Positions 36,399 through 45,469 of a stretch of 64,000 nt of DNA are shown here, in pieces. Source of the DNA: Clostridium putrefaciens (GTDB lineage Bacteria > Bacillota > Clostridia > Clostridiales > Clostridiaceae). The stretch covers positions 1,798,001 to 1,862,000 of the forward strand of contig NZ_UFWZ01000001.1 in assembly GCF_900461105.1 (NCBI RefSeq), given 5' to 3'. Position numbers and translations under genes: made by a program. How positions within the stretch are numbered: position 1 is the stretch's first letter; the number at the start of each line of letters is the position of its first letter. Under the pieces are notes generated by a model. The model saw only the letters and a program-made list of their open reading frames with translations, was not told the origin of the DNA and made no database searches.

Positions 36399-37714
36399 AT
36401 TTGTTCCTCCTTACAATTACTATTTATTATATCTATCAAGTCTTCGCCTGTATAATCACAAACTAATACTTCCTTGCCAAGTTCACTTTCCATTTTATCT
36501 AATGTTATATCATCTAAAAATACTTTTTCGCCACTTCTTAACATATTTTTAGGTATAATTATGAACTCACCTAATTGTTTTTCTCTTAAATTATCTATTA
36601 TATCTTTTCCTGTTAGTAGTCCTGCTACTGTTATAGTTTCCCCAAAAACTTTATTGATAGTCTTTTCCACGCTTATATGAATATTGGGGTTACTTCCCAT
36701 AATGCTTTTTGATGCCATTAATATCTCTTCATAAGCAGATACCCCTGTAACCATAGTAAAACTACCAGTGCTATATTTATTCAACTTGTCTAAATCTTTT
36801 TTTATTGTATCTCTAAAAAATCTTATCATTCCAATACCATCTTCTAGTTGTTTAAATCCCCTATAAAAATCATCTTCTGGAATTTCCATACCTGATGTTA
36901 TATAAAATTCATCAGATAATCTTACAAAGGGTTCATTAATTTCACCTTCATATATATCTTGAAGTTTCCTAACGTTTTTTATCTCTTCTGTAGCCAATTG
37001 TTTATTATACAACTTTAACGGAAATAATCCTTCTCTATGCATAGTAACTCCAACTGGTACTACAGCCACATTTTCAATATAAGGATGAAGTTTATAAAGA
37101 TCTCCAATAGTATTTACTAATTCTTCTCCATTATTAACGCCAGGACAACTAACTATTTGACAGTTCATTTGTATTCCCGCCGAAGCTAGCTTTCTTAGGT
37201 TATCATATATATCTCCTGCAAACCTATTGTTGAGCATCTTTTTTCTTAACTCTCCATTAGTAGTATGTACAGATATATTAATAGGACTAATTCTATATCT
37301 TATAATTCTATCTATATCATCATCTTTCATATTAGTTAGGGTTACAAAATTTCCTTGTAAAAAAGAAAGTCTTGAATCATCATCTTTGAAATACAGTGAT
37401 TTACGCATCCCTTTTGGAAGTTGATCTATAAAACAAAATATGCACTTATTACTACAGCTTCTAGCATCATCCATTATGGCATCTTCAAATTCTATTCCAA
37501 GTTTTTCATCATAGTCCTTTTCTATCTCTAGAATCCACAGTTCCTTATCGGACTTTTCTATCTCCACCTCTACATACTCATCTGCCATCAGAAATCTATA
37601 ATCTATTATATCTTTTATTTGATTTCCGTTGATACTAATTATTTTATCTCCAATTTCTATACCCAACTCTTCTGCTATACTATCTTTAAATATTTTGCAT
37701 ATTTTTGTATTCAT
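36383..37714 (-). CDS. DUF512 PDZ / radical-SAM-like protein
   Basis: 443 residues: an N-terminal PDZ-like domain ([21 protein letters not shown]), a Cys cluster [29 protein letters not shown] split into C-x3-C-x2-C as in radical SAM proteins, and the C-terminal DUF512 domain (about 230-435). Family members are conserved in Firmicutes and next to der; their reaction is not known. The ATG has a GGGAG site. The fold and cluster are supported by sequence, the substrate is not. Confidence 0.85.
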   Translation of the reverse strand: MNTKICKIFKDSIAEELGIEIGDKIISINGNQIKDIIDYRFLMADEYVEVEIEKSDKELWILEIEKDYDEKLGIEFEDAIMDDARSCSNKCIFCFIDQLPKGMRKSLYFKDDDSRLSFLQGNFVTLTNMKDDDIDRIIRYRISPINISVHTTNGELRKKMLNNRFAGDIYDNLRKLASAGIQMNCQIVSCPGVNNGEELVNTIGDLYKLHPYIENVAVVPVGVTMHREGLFPLKLYNKQLATEEIKNVRKLQDIYEGEINEPFVRLSDEFYITSGMEIPEDDFYRGFKQLEDGIGMIRFFRDTIKKDLDKLNKYSTGSFTMVTGVSAYEEILMASKSIMGSNPNIHISVEKTINKVFGETITVAGLLTGKDIIDNLREKQLGEFIIIPKNMLRSGEKVFLDDITLDKMESELGKEVLVCDYTGEDLIDIINSNCKEEQIWQNQ

Positions 37715-37784
37715 CTTCCCACTCCCATATTTATTGCTATCAATTAGTTATATTACATTAATTGGCCTTTATAGTCAATAAAAT

Positions 37785-37820
37785 AAGAGAAGATGAAAAA
37801 ACATTTTTACATCTTCTCTT
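37785..37820 (-). terminator. Hairpin terminator after phoU
   Basis: Perfect 11-bp arms AAGAGAAGATG and CATCTTCTCTT (37785-37795, 37810-37820); minus strand continues ATTTTATTG. It lies about 110 bases past phoU and ends the pst-phoU transcript before the DUF512 gene. Confidence 0.7.
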
Positions 37821-37932
37821 AAAATATAAATTTCTTTAATTTACTCTCTTAAATATAAATCTAAATTAATATTCCATTATACATTATACAACTTATTGTG
37901 ACTTTTATCTACATATTATTTTTTAGTATTTA

Positions 37933-38589
37933 TTAATCATTTAAATCTACAGTTTCACCTGTAACTAAATAGATGGTCCATTCACATATATTAGTTACAT
38001 GATCTGCTATTCTTTCTAGAAATTTAAATACAAATAAAAACTGAGTAGCTTGTTTTGCATTGCTTTTATCTTCTATCATATAATCTAAAAGCTCTGTAAA
38101 TGAACACTCGTAAATATCATCTATTTCATCATCCATCTTACATACAGCATAAGCTTTAGATGAATCAGCGTTTATATATGCATCTAAAGAATCTCTTATC
38201 ATTTCTTGAATAATTAAAGACATCCTTGGTATATCTGTTAGTTCTCTTATATATTTCTCATCTTTTAATCTTATAACTATTTTTGCAATATCTACAGCGT
38301 GGTCAGCCATACGTTCTAAATCTGTTACTATTTTTATAGTGGTGAATACATTTCTAAGGTCTTTAGCTAAAGGTTGTTGCATTGCTATAAGTTTTATACA
38401 CTTATCCTCTATTTCTCTTTCAAGATCATCTACTAAATCATCTTGTTTTATAACCTGAAGAGAAAGGCTTTCATCTTGTTCTTCAAGAGCCTTTATAGAC
38501 AAGTGTATCTGTTTTTCTACAATGCTACCCATTCTTAAGACTTCCCTGTGAAGGTTTTTTAAATCCGTATCAAAAGATGTTCTTGTCAT
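37933..38589 (-). CDS. phoU: Phosphate transport system regulator PhoU
   Basis: Cytoplasmic protein that restrains PhoR signalling and Pst uptake. The 218 residues contain two PhoU three-helix repeats, each with the metal-associated E/D-x3-D pattern (ERMADHAVDIAK and ERIADHVTNICEW). The ATG follows GAGGTGAT, 20 bases after pstB. Since the permease genes are damaged, this PhoU may act mainly on PhoR. Confidence 0.96.
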   Translation of the reverse strand: MTRTSFDTDLKNLHREVLRMGSIVEKQIHLSIKALEEQDESLSLQVIKQDDLVDDLEREIEDKCIKLIAMQQPLAKDLRNVFTTIKIVTDLERMADHAVDIAKIVIRLKDEKYIRELTDIPRMSLIIQEMIRDSLDAYINADSSKAYAVCKMDDEIDDIYECSFTELLDYMIEDKSNAKQATQFLFVFKFLERIADHVTNICEWTIYLVTGETVDLND

Positions 38590-38609
38590 GATATCACCTC
38601 ATTTTAAAT

Positions 38610-39359
38610 TTAGCCAAATCTACCTGTTATATAATCTTCTGTTCTTTTATCTAAAGGTCTGTGAAATATTTCTTCTGTTTTTCCATATTCAATAACTTCT
38701 CCTGTAAGAAAAAATGCAGTGTTATCTGATATCCTCCCTGCTTGTTGCATATTATGTGTAACTATAATTACTGTATATTCCTTTTTTAATGTATCCATTA
38801 ATTCTTCTATCTTTAGCGTAGATATTGGGTCTAATGCAGATGTGGGTTCATCCATAAGAATTATTTCTGGCTCTACAGCTAAGGTTCTTGCTATACAAAG
38901 CCTTTGTTGTTGTCCCCCTGAAAGTCCCATGGCATTCCTTTTTAATCTATCTTTTACCTCTTCCCAAAGCACAGATTCTTTTAAACTATTTTCTACTATT
39001 TCATCAAGCTTTGCCTTATTTTTTATTCCGTGTATTCTAGGCCCGTAAGCTACATTGTCATAAACAGACATAACAAATGGATTTGGCTTTTGAAATACTA
39101 TTCCTATTCTCTTTCTAAGTTCAATTACATCATAGTCATCGTATATATTTTCACCTTCAAATAAAACCTGCCCTTTTATCTTTACTGAAGCAATTAAGTC
39201 ATTCATTCTATTTATAGTTCTTAAAAATGTTGACTTTCCACAACCTGAGGGGCCAATAAGGGCTGTAACTGTATTTTTGTCTATATTTAAATTTATCTTT
39301 TTTAAAGCCTGTGAATTTCCATAGTATAAGTCAAGATCTTTTGTTTGAATTATGCTCAT
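38610..39359 (-). CDS. pstB: Phosphate ABC transporter ATP-binding protein PstB
   Basis: Energises high-affinity phosphate import. The 249 residues have Walker [10 protein letters not shown]-loop FQKPNPF, signature LSGGQQQR, Walker [14 protein letters not shown] and switch His in VTHNMQQA, all intact. GGGGGG-like ribosome site upstream. The membrane partners PstC and PstA are missing as full genes in this locus. Confidence 0.97.
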   Translation of the reverse strand: MSIIQTKDLDLYYGNSQALKKINLNIDKNTVTALIGPSGCGKSTFLRTINRMNDLIASVKIKGQVLFEGENIYDDYDVIELRKRIGIVFQKPNPFVMSVYDNVAYGPRIHGIKNKAKLDEIVENSLKESVLWEEVKDRLKRNAMGLSGGQQQRLCIARTLAVEPEIILMDEPTSALDPISTLKIEELMDTLKKEYTVIIVTHNMQQAGRISDNTAFFLTGEVIEYGKTEEIFHRPLDKRTEDYITGRFG

Positions 39360-39371
39360 TACAATTCCCCC

Positions 39372-39972
39372 CTATATCTTTCCAGTGTAAGATTCATGTA
39401 ACTTTTTACCTAATATTCTTGCTGTAAAGTAATATAACAAATCCTGAAATTATATATAATATTACAGTGGCTATGCTTGTTATTGTTGGAAGAATCATTA
39501 CGCTTAAAACTAGTATTCCTGCTAAAAGACTAAATCCAACACCGCCTAAATAATTCTTTATAATTGGTACTAAAACGCTTATACCAATCCATCCATAAAC
39601 TACAGATGGTATACCAACAAATAGTTCCATAGCAGGTTGCATTACCTTTTCTCCAAGTTTTGGAGATATCATATTAATAAAGATAGCAAGAGCTATTGCA
39701 AGCGGAGTACTTATTATAACTGCTCCAAGTGAAACGGCTGATGATCCTAATATATATATTAAAGCACCATACTTCCTCTCTTCTGGATCCCAAACTTTAG
39801 AAAACAAGAATTCTGAAATAGATTGGTTGTTTAGTATAAACAATTTCATACCCTTTGATGCAATAAAATATATTATAGATATAGTCAAAATAATAATAAG
39901 CATACCGCAAAAGGTAGCATATGCTCTACCTAAATATTCATTTTTAATCTTATTTTTAAGATCTCTTTTCAT
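39372..39972 (-). pseudogene. PstC-PstA deletion hybrid (broken phosphate permease)
   Basis: The frame from 39972 to 39406 gives 188 residues. Residues 1 to about 166 read as the N-terminal half of PstC: four membrane segments with YGALIYILGSSAVSLGAV, ELFVGIPSVVYGWIG and ILPTITSI. It then jumps to a hydrophobic ATVILYIISGFVILL stretch of PstA-C-terminus type and ends at 39406. In the next frame the DNA continues as FTARILGKKLHESYTGKI with a stop at 39372, a typical PstA end. PstC and PstA are each near 280-300 residues, so roughly 1.1 kb is missing and the tail is frameshifted. Real deletion or assembly collapse; either way no complete permease is encoded here. Confidence 0.85.
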
Positions 39973-40020
39973 ATCATCACAACCCCGCTATTCTAATTCT
40001 TAGAATGTATAAAAATAATA

Positions 40021-40914
40021 TTATTTATCTCTTGTAACTTTCATGTCACTAGTTGGATAATATCCTAATTTCTCCATAGCCCTTTTAGATTCATCTGTAG
40101 CAAAAAACTCTATATATGCCTTTGTTAACCCAACTGCTTCACCTTTTGTGTACATGTGTTCATAAGACCATATAGGATATTTACCTGTAGTTATATTTTC
40201 TTTTGACATCTCTACATCCTCATACTTTAAAACTTTAATTCCGTCTAAGTTTTTTTCGTTTGATAAATAGGATGATGCTAGATAGGATATCGATCCTTCT
40301 GTTTCTTTAACTGCTTTAGCCACAGCACCACTTGAATCTTCTTTCAACGCTTCTCCTGTTGCTTCTTTAGCTCCATCTAAAGCATATTTTTTGAAAGTTG
40401 CTTTAGTCCCTGAAGAATCTGGTCTACTTATTATAGTTATCTTTATATCATCTCCACCAAGTTCTTTAAAGTTAACTATTTTACCTGTAAATATATCTAT
40501 AAGTTGATCTTTAGTTAAGCTATTTAGATTTACTTTTGAGTTAGCAACAGCTGCAAATCCAACTACACAAACTTTATTATCTATAAGTTCTTTAGCTTTA
40601 TCTTGATCCAACTTTTCTTCTGCAAAAACATCTGAGTTACCGATATCAACATTTCCTGCGGCCACATCTTTAAGCCCTGTACCGCTTCCGCCTCCTTGGA
40701 CACTTATAATTGCATTTGGATTCTTTTCATTAAACATTTTAGCAATTTGCTGTGCTAATGGTTGAAGCGCTGTAGATCCTGTAACTGTTATACTTCCTTC
40801 TATTTTATTTTCACTTTCTTTATTTTCTGATTTAGTTGAGCACCCTGCTAAAATTCCTCCAATAAGTACTATTGATAAGCCAGTTTTAATAAACTTTGAT
40901 ATATTTTTATTCAT
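40021..40914 (-). CDS. pstS: Phosphate-binding lipoprotein PstS
   Basis: Extracellular phosphate-binding protein of the Pst importer. The 297 residues begin with a lipoprotein signal ending ILAGC, then a Ser/Lys/Glu-rich linker and the SBP domain. Phosphate-binding motifs are VTGSTALQPLAQ, GGGSGTGLKD and SRPDSSGTKATF. The ATG has GGAGGTAG. It is the first gene of the pst unit; a perfect 18-bp palindrome lies about 85 bases upstream. Intact despite the broken permease downstream. Confidence 0.97.
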   Translation of the reverse strand: MNKNISKFIKTGLSIVLIGGILAGCSTKSENKESENKIEGSITVTGSTALQPLAQQIAKMFNEKNPNAIISVQGGGSGTGLKDVAAGNVDIGNSDVFAEEKLDQDKAKELIDNKVCVVGFAAVANSKVNLNSLTKDQLIDIFTGKIVNFKELGGDDIKITIISRPDSSGTKATFKKYALDGAKEATGEALKEDSSGAVAKAVKETEGSISYLASSYLSNEKNLDGIKVLKYEDVEMSKENITTGKYPIWSYEHMYTKGEAVGLTKAYIEFFATDESKRAMEKLGYYPTSDMKVTRDK

Positions 40915-40996
40915 GTTTCTACCTCCATTTTTAATATCTAACTTATTTACTACAATTTCATAATAATACTTTAAAGTTAATAGCGTATTATTCCAG

Positions 40997-41014
40997 TGTT
41001 AATTAAAATTAACA
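40997..41014. promoter_or_regulatory. 18-bp perfect palindrome upstream of pstS
   Basis: TGTTAATTAAAATTAACA on the plus strand: two perfect 8-base arms around AA. It lies about 85 bases before pstS, where a promoter or operator is expected. It includes TTAACA-like halves, as in PhoP half-sites, but as inverted rather than the direct repeats known for Bacillus PhoP. Confidence 0.35.
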
Positions 41015-41121
41015 TACATGCTTTGTATATGTTTTTATATCTTACAATTTAATTGATATTTAACCCTAGATCTATATGTTATATATATCATTCTCTTCAC
41101 TAAGATACTTTATTCTTTATT

Positions 41122-41153
41122 CAAAAAAAGGACTCTTTTAGAGCCCTTTTTTT
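41122..41153 (-). terminator. Terminator overlapping the phoR stop
   Basis: Minus strand AAAAAGGGCTCT and GAGTCCTTTTT pair with a TAA-containing loop region; TTTTTTTG follows. The phoR stop codon is in the hairpin. It separates phoPR from pstS. Confidence 0.85.
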
Positions 41154-42847
41154 AAAGGTAATGTAATTATAAATTTACTTCCTTTAGAAACTTCACTTTT
41201 AACATCTATATTCCCACCAAATCCTAATACTATATGCTTTACTATAGCAAGTCCAAGTCCTGTTCCCCCATTAGCCCTAGACCTAGCTTTATCAACTCTA
41301 TAAAACCTTTCAAAGAGTCTATATATATGTTCTTGTTGAATACCAACCCCTGTATCTTCTACTATTATTATACAGTCTTTTTTATGTGTTTTAGAACTTA
41401 TATAAATGCTAGATCCATTATCTGAATATTTTATAGCGTTATCTATAAGATTTATCATCATTTGTGTAAATCTATCTTCATTTCCATATAAAATAATATC
41501 AGTTTCAAGATTTAGTGTAATGCTTATATCTTTATTAGCTGCTACACTTTTCATTAAATAATAAATATCATTAATTTTATATTCAACATTAATATCAAAA
41601 CTCTTTTCGTCCTTACGTTGTTCTATATCAGAAAGAGTTAATATATCTTCAATAAGCCTTGTAAGTCTTTCAGCCTCTTCATTTATTATATTTAAGAATC
41701 TGTCCTTTTTCTCATCATCATCTACATATCTTAATGTTTCTGCAAACCCCCTAATAGAAGTTAATGGTGTCTTTAATTCATGAGATACATTTGCTACAAA
41801 TTGTGTTCTCATATTTTCTAACTTTTTAAGATCTGTTATATCTTGTACCACGGCTACAGTACCTATAAGCTTTCCATCACTTATTATATCTCCTGTTTTT
41901 ACCCTTAATTCTTTTTGTGAAGGCCAAAGTATATTTATTTCCTTATACTCATCCTTTCTTTCTTTAAATACGTTTTCTAATTCAAAATCTCTTATATGCT
42001 CCATAAGATTTTCACCAATAATATTCTTTCCTATACCAAATATTTTTTTTGCATATGGGTTAATTATAATAACATTGTAGTTTTCATCTACTGCAATAAC
42101 ACCACTATCCATACTTTTAAGTATAGCCTCTAACTTATCTTGCCTGTCCACAGCTTCTTTTATGGTACTCTCAAGTTTATCTGCCATATCATTAAAAGTT
42201 CTTCCAAGCTTTCCTATCTCATCATTTGTTAATATATTTACCCTTCTATGTAAATCTCCACTTGCAACCTTTGATGTAAGTAATTGAAGTTCCTCTATAG
42301 GTTTTACTATAAAATGACTAAATTTAGAGGATAATAAAACCGACACCGCTATTACTAAAATCAAAGTTAAAATATAATACTTTAAATATCTTTGTTGAAC
42401 ACTTTTCATACTATCAATACCCATTGACATCCTTAGTATAGATCCATCTTCTAATAGCAAAGCATTATATACCATATCTTTCTCTAGGGTATTGCTATAT
42501 CTAACACTTTCCCCTTCGCCATTTCTTATAGCATCCGAAACTTCTTTCCTTAAATTATGGTTATCCATATCTTCTTCATCTTTTAGTGTATCAATTATGA
42601 CTTCACCTTTTTCATCAATGTATGTAACTCTAATATGCGACTCATCAATACTTTCGTTTAGCCATATTAATGTTTCTTCACGTGTCTTATCTTTTATACT
42701 ATTTGCTATCAACTTATTATCTATACTAATATTACTTTTTGTTTGCTCTAAATATTGATAATTCCATATGATAACAAATATTGAGCTCACAAGTATAAGA
42801 CTAAACGTTATTATACCTAGCACAAAGAACATAATTTTTTTCTTCAT
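41138..42847 (-). CDS. phoR: Phosphate-sensing histidine kinase PhoR-type
   Basis: Membrane sensor kinase, 569 residues: TM1 about 7-28, an extracytoplasmic sensor of about 120 residues, TM2 about 157-175, HAMP about 175-228, PAS about 240-340, HisKA with His356 in SHELKTPLTS, and a HATPase domain with N-box NLIDNAIKYS, DTGVGI and GGTGLGLAI. It lies 2 bases after phoP and just before pstS, so it should respond to phosphate. Assigned as PhoR by that context. Confidence 0.92.
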   Translation of the reverse strand: MKKKIMFFVLGIITFSLILVSSIFVIIWNYQYLEQTKSNISIDNKLIANSIKDKTREETLIWLNESIDESHIRVTYIDEKGEVIIDTLKDEEDMDNHNLRKEVSDAIRNGEGESVRYSNTLEKDMVYNALLLEDGSILRMSMGIDSMKSVQQRYLKYYILTLILVIAVSVLLSSKFSHFIVKPIEELQLLTSKVASGDLHRRVNILTNDEIGKLGRTFNDMADKLESTIKEAVDRQDKLEAILKSMDSGVIAVDENYNVIIINPYAKKIFGIGKNIIGENLMEHIRDFELENVFKERKDEYKEINILWPSQKELRVKTGDIISDGKLIGTVAVVQDITDLKKLENMRTQFVANVSHELKTPLTSIRGFAETLRYVDDDEKKDRFLNIINEEAERLTRLIEDILTLSDIEQRKDEKSFDINVEYKINDIYYLMKSVAANKDISITLNLETDIILYGNEDRFTQMMINLIDNAIKYSDNGSSIYISSKTHKKDCIIIVEDTGVGIQQEHIYRLFERFYRVDKARSRANGGTGLGLAIVKHIVLGFGGNIDVKSEVSKGSKFIITLPLKKGL

Positions 42848-42849
42848 AG

Positions 42850-43554
42850 CTAGTCTCTCCTATACTCATTATTAAACCTATACCCAATACCCCTTATAGT
42901 CTCTATGTATTTAGGGCTTTTGTCATCATCCTCTATCTTTTGTCTTAGATGCCTTATATGAACATCTACTGTTCTCGTTTCTCCTATGTATTCATATCCC
43001 CATATCTTATCTAAAAGCATTTCTCTTGTTAAAACCTTTCCCTTATTTTTAATTAAAACTTCTAAAAGTTCAAATTCTTTAAGAGTTAAATCTATCTTTT
43101 TAGTATCCTTTATAACTTCATGTTTTTCAAAATCTATAGTTATATTAGAAAAGTTATATCTTACATCTAAAGGTTTTGTATTTACCCTCCTTAAAACAGC
43201 CTTAACTCTTGCTGTTAATTCTCTAACAGAAAAAGGCTTAGTTATATAATCATCTGCCCCTAACTCTAATCCTATTATCTTATCTAACTCCTCACCTTTT
43301 GCTGTTAACATTATTATAGGAATATGAGCTATTAAGTTATCTTTTCTTATTTCTTTACATACATCATATCCATCCATGCCTGGAAGCATTAAATCTAGCA
43401 ATATAAGTTTAGGTATTTCACTTTTAGCTTTACTTATAGCATTATTACCATCCATAGCCACCACTACTTCATATCCTGATTTTTCTATATTAAATTTTAG
43501 TAGCTCTATTATATGTTCTTCATCATCTACTATTAATATCTTTTCTTTAGACAT
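42850..43554 (-). CDS. phoP: Phosphate response regulator PhoP-type (OmpR family)
   Basis: 234 residues: receiver domain with acidic pair near residues 10-12, phospho-acceptor Asp54 in LILLDLMLPG, conserved Thr and Lys (MLTAK and YITKPFS), and a C-terminal winged helix (KEFELLEVLIKNKGKVLTREMLLDKIW). Neighbouring phoR and pst support regulation of the Pho genes. ATG with a GGAGGG site. Confidence 0.93.
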   Translation of the reverse strand: MSKEKILIVDDEEHIIELLKFNIEKSGYEVVVAMDGNNAISKAKSEIPKLILLDLMLPGMDGYDVCKEIRKDNLIAHIPIIMLTAKGEELDKIIGLELGADDYITKPFSVRELTARVKAVLRRVNTKPLDVRYNFSNITIDFEKHEVIKDTKKIDLTLKEFELLEVLIKNKGKVLTREMLLDKIWGYEYIGETRTVDVHIRHLRQKIEDDDKSPKYIETIRGIGYRFNNEYRRD

Positions 43555-43638
43555 AATTAGCCCTCCGTATCTTTTTACTTTTAGTAGATCTTAATCTACT
43601 TTGATAAACACGCTTAAAATGTTAGATACTTCATTCAC

Positions 43639-44352
43639 TTAACTATAATATAAAAAAGAAAATAACCTACCTGAATTAACTCCTGTTTTTCTATAAGAGT
43701 GTAATTTATAATCTTTTGCACAATATGTACATAAATTATCATCAAATATATTCTGTTCTAAGACTCCGAATGAATTTAGTTGATACTTAAGACAGGCCGT
43801 TATATTTAAATTATTTCCTTCAAATATACTTTTATTATTATAAAATTCTTCCTTTTTAAATTCTTCCTTAACTCCCTCACCTACTTCATAGCAACATACC
43901 CCATTATGTGGACCTATATAAGCTACAATATTCTCTGCCTTAGTTCCATACTCCTCCTTCATTTTCTGTAATGTCTTAAGCAAAATCAATTTATAAGTTC
44001 CTCTCCATCCACTATGAACAGCTGCCATAGCTTTTGTGTCTTTGTCAAAAATAAGTATAGGTGCACAGTCTGCTGTAAAAACCCCAATAGCTATATCCCT
44101 CTTTTTACAGATGATTGCATCACCTATTTCTTCACCTTTTGGATTAACCTTTATAATGTCACTATGCAATTGTTTTAAATATTTAATTTCCTTTAAGTTC
44201 ATAATATCTTTTAATTTATTTATATTTAAGATTCCATCATTCTCGTCTATTTTAAAACTTACTTCATTATAAGATGTGGAAAAATAAAAATTAGCTCCAC
44301 CAATAACTTCATGAATAAACTGAAACCTTTTATCTATCAATATATCTTTCAC
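43639..44352 (-). CDS. pgeF: Multicopper-like purine nucleoside phosphorylase / PgeF (YfiH, DUF152)
   Basis: YfiH-family protein (237 residues). Family enzymes act as purine nucleoside phosphorylase/adenosine deaminase and are also linked to peptidoglycan editing. Catalytic metal motifs are visible: FTADCAPILIFD (Cys) and AAVHSGWRGT (His), plus GPHNGVCCYEV. The start is GTG 44352 with GGAGG upstream. It lies about 85 bases before phoP on the same strand and may be co-transcribed. Specific activity is unresolved. Confidence 0.88.
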   Translation of the reverse strand: MKDILIDKRFQFIHEVIGGANFYFSTSYNEVSFKIDENDGILNINKLKDIMNLKEIKYLKQLHSDIIKVNPKGEEIGDAIICKKRDIAIGVFTADCAPILIFDKDTKAMAAVHSGWRGTYKLILLKTLQKMKEEYGTKAENIVAYIGPHNGVCCYEVGEGVKEEFKKEEFYNNKSIFEGNNLNITACLKYQLNSFGVLEQNIFDDNLCTYCAKDYKLHSYRKTGVNSGRLFSFLYYS

Positions 44353-44443
44353 TAAATTCCTCCATCAACAAAACCATATTTTAACTTTATATATTTTAAT
44401 ATAGTTATCACGTATTTTAAATATACATAGTAACTTTATAACA

Positions 44444-44474
44444 TTTTAGCCAAACTACTAGAGCTTGGCTAAAA
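44444..44474 (-). terminator. Probable terminator after nrdR
   Basis: Perfect 10-bp arms TTTTAGCCAA and TTGGCTAAAA around an 11-base loop, just past the nrdR stop (44477). The trailing T run is weak. Confidence 0.55.
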
Positions 44475-44476
44475 TA

Positions 44477-44929
44477 TTATTTACTCATTATACTTTTAAT
44501 TTCTTCCATAAAGGAGTTTATATCCTTAAATTGTCTATATACTGATGCAAATCTAACATAAGATATTTCGTCTACTTCCTTTAACCTGTCCATAATCATT
44601 TCGCCTATATCCTCTGATTTTATTTCTGTAGTCATGCTATTACTTAATTCTTTTTCTATATCACTTGCTAAACTCTCTATTTGTGACCTTGATATAGGTC
44701 TTTTTTGACAAGCTTTTATTAATCCATTTATTATCTTGTTTTTATCAAAGTATTCTCTTGCAAGATCTTTCTTTATGACTAATATAGGAATGTCTTCAAC
44801 TTTTTCATAGGTTGTATATCTTTTACTACAAGATACACATTCTCGTCTCCTCCTAATCGCTAGCTTGTCTTCTGTAGCTCTAGAATCTACAACCCTACTT
44901 TCTTCGTAAGCGCAGTATGGACATTTCAA
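44477..44929 (-). CDS. nrdR: Transcriptional repressor NrdR
   Basis: Zinc-ribbon/ATP-cone protein that represses ribonucleotide reductase genes when ATP/dATP is bound. The start is TTG 44929 (150 residues, reading MKCPYCAYEESRVVDSR), as AAAGGTGG is 7 bases upstream. The ATG at 44950 would add seven residues that include the ribosome site. Cys pairs CPYC and CVSC form the zinc ribbon; VIKKDLAREYFDKNKI starts the ATP-cone. Typical length. Confidence 0.96.
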   Translation of the reverse strand: MKCPYCAYEESRVVDSRATEDKLAIRRRRECVSCSKRYTTYEKVEDIPILVIKKDLAREYFDKNKIINGLIKACQKRPISRSQIESLASDIEKELSNSMTTEIKSEDIGEMIMDRLKEVDEISYVRFASVYRQFKDINSFMEEIKSIMSK

Positions 44930-45001
44930 AGCATTCCCACCTTTCTTCATAATTATTGATTTTATTTAATTATACACACTTTTCTATGTAATTTCTACAT
45001 A

Positions 45002-45259
45002 CTATGCATCTTCTCTAATTATATAATTATCAACTAGTATAACATCTACACCTATTTTAAGAATCTTTTCCCAAGGTATTTCTATAACATCTATTTTACT
45101 AAACCAAGAATTCTTTTGAACTGGTACTATTACAGAAACTATTTTGTAATTTTCACAATCAACCTTTACATCTTTTATATATCCGAGTTTCACTCCTGTG
45201 TTTATATCTATAACTTCCATAACCTTTATATTATTTATAGAATGCATATCCATTTCCAT
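45002..45259 (-). CDS. YlmC/YmxH-family PRC-barrel sporulation protein
   Basis: Small PRC-barrel protein, 85 residues, with the hallmark pattern VMEVIDINTGVKLGYIKDVKVD and IPWEKILKIGVDVILVD. Members near sigG are annotated as sporulation YlmC/YmxH-type; the function is not known. Ribosome site GGGGGGA before the ATG. It lies between sigG and nrdR. Confidence 0.85.
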   Translation of the reverse strand: MEMDMHSINNIKVMEVIDINTGVKLGYIKDVKVDCENYKIVSVIVPVQKNSWFSKIDVIEIPWEKILKIGVDVILVDNYIIREDA

Positions 45260-45387
45260 GAAAATCCCCCCTATTAATTTGACTTAATTATCATTTAAGA
45301 TGTTTTTCAATATATAAATACGTCTTTATATTTATTCCCATAATACATTAATATTGTATATAATGAATTCTATGACCTTTATAAAAA

Positions 45388-45446
45388 TTTCTAAGGTTCA
45401 TATTTAGATTTACCTCCTAGTAAATATTTTCTATATGAACCTTAGA
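45388..45446 (-). terminator. Long-loop hairpin downstream of sigG (probable terminator)
   Basis: 14-bp perfect arms TTCTAAGGTTCATA and TATGAACCTTAGAA enclose about 30 bases. The minus strand continues with ATTTTTAT. The loop contains a nested hairpin ATTTAC-TAGGAG-GTAAAT that exposes an AGGAGG sequence. Confidence 0.6.
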
Positions 45447-45469
45447 ATAAATTTATGCATTAATAATAT

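Noticed and set aside
45340-45405. Tiny frame MNLRNFYKGHRIHYIQY after an AGGAGG in the sigG 3' hairpin
   Set aside because: 17 codons, 11-base spacing from the ribosome site, ATG inside a terminator arm, and no family resemblance.
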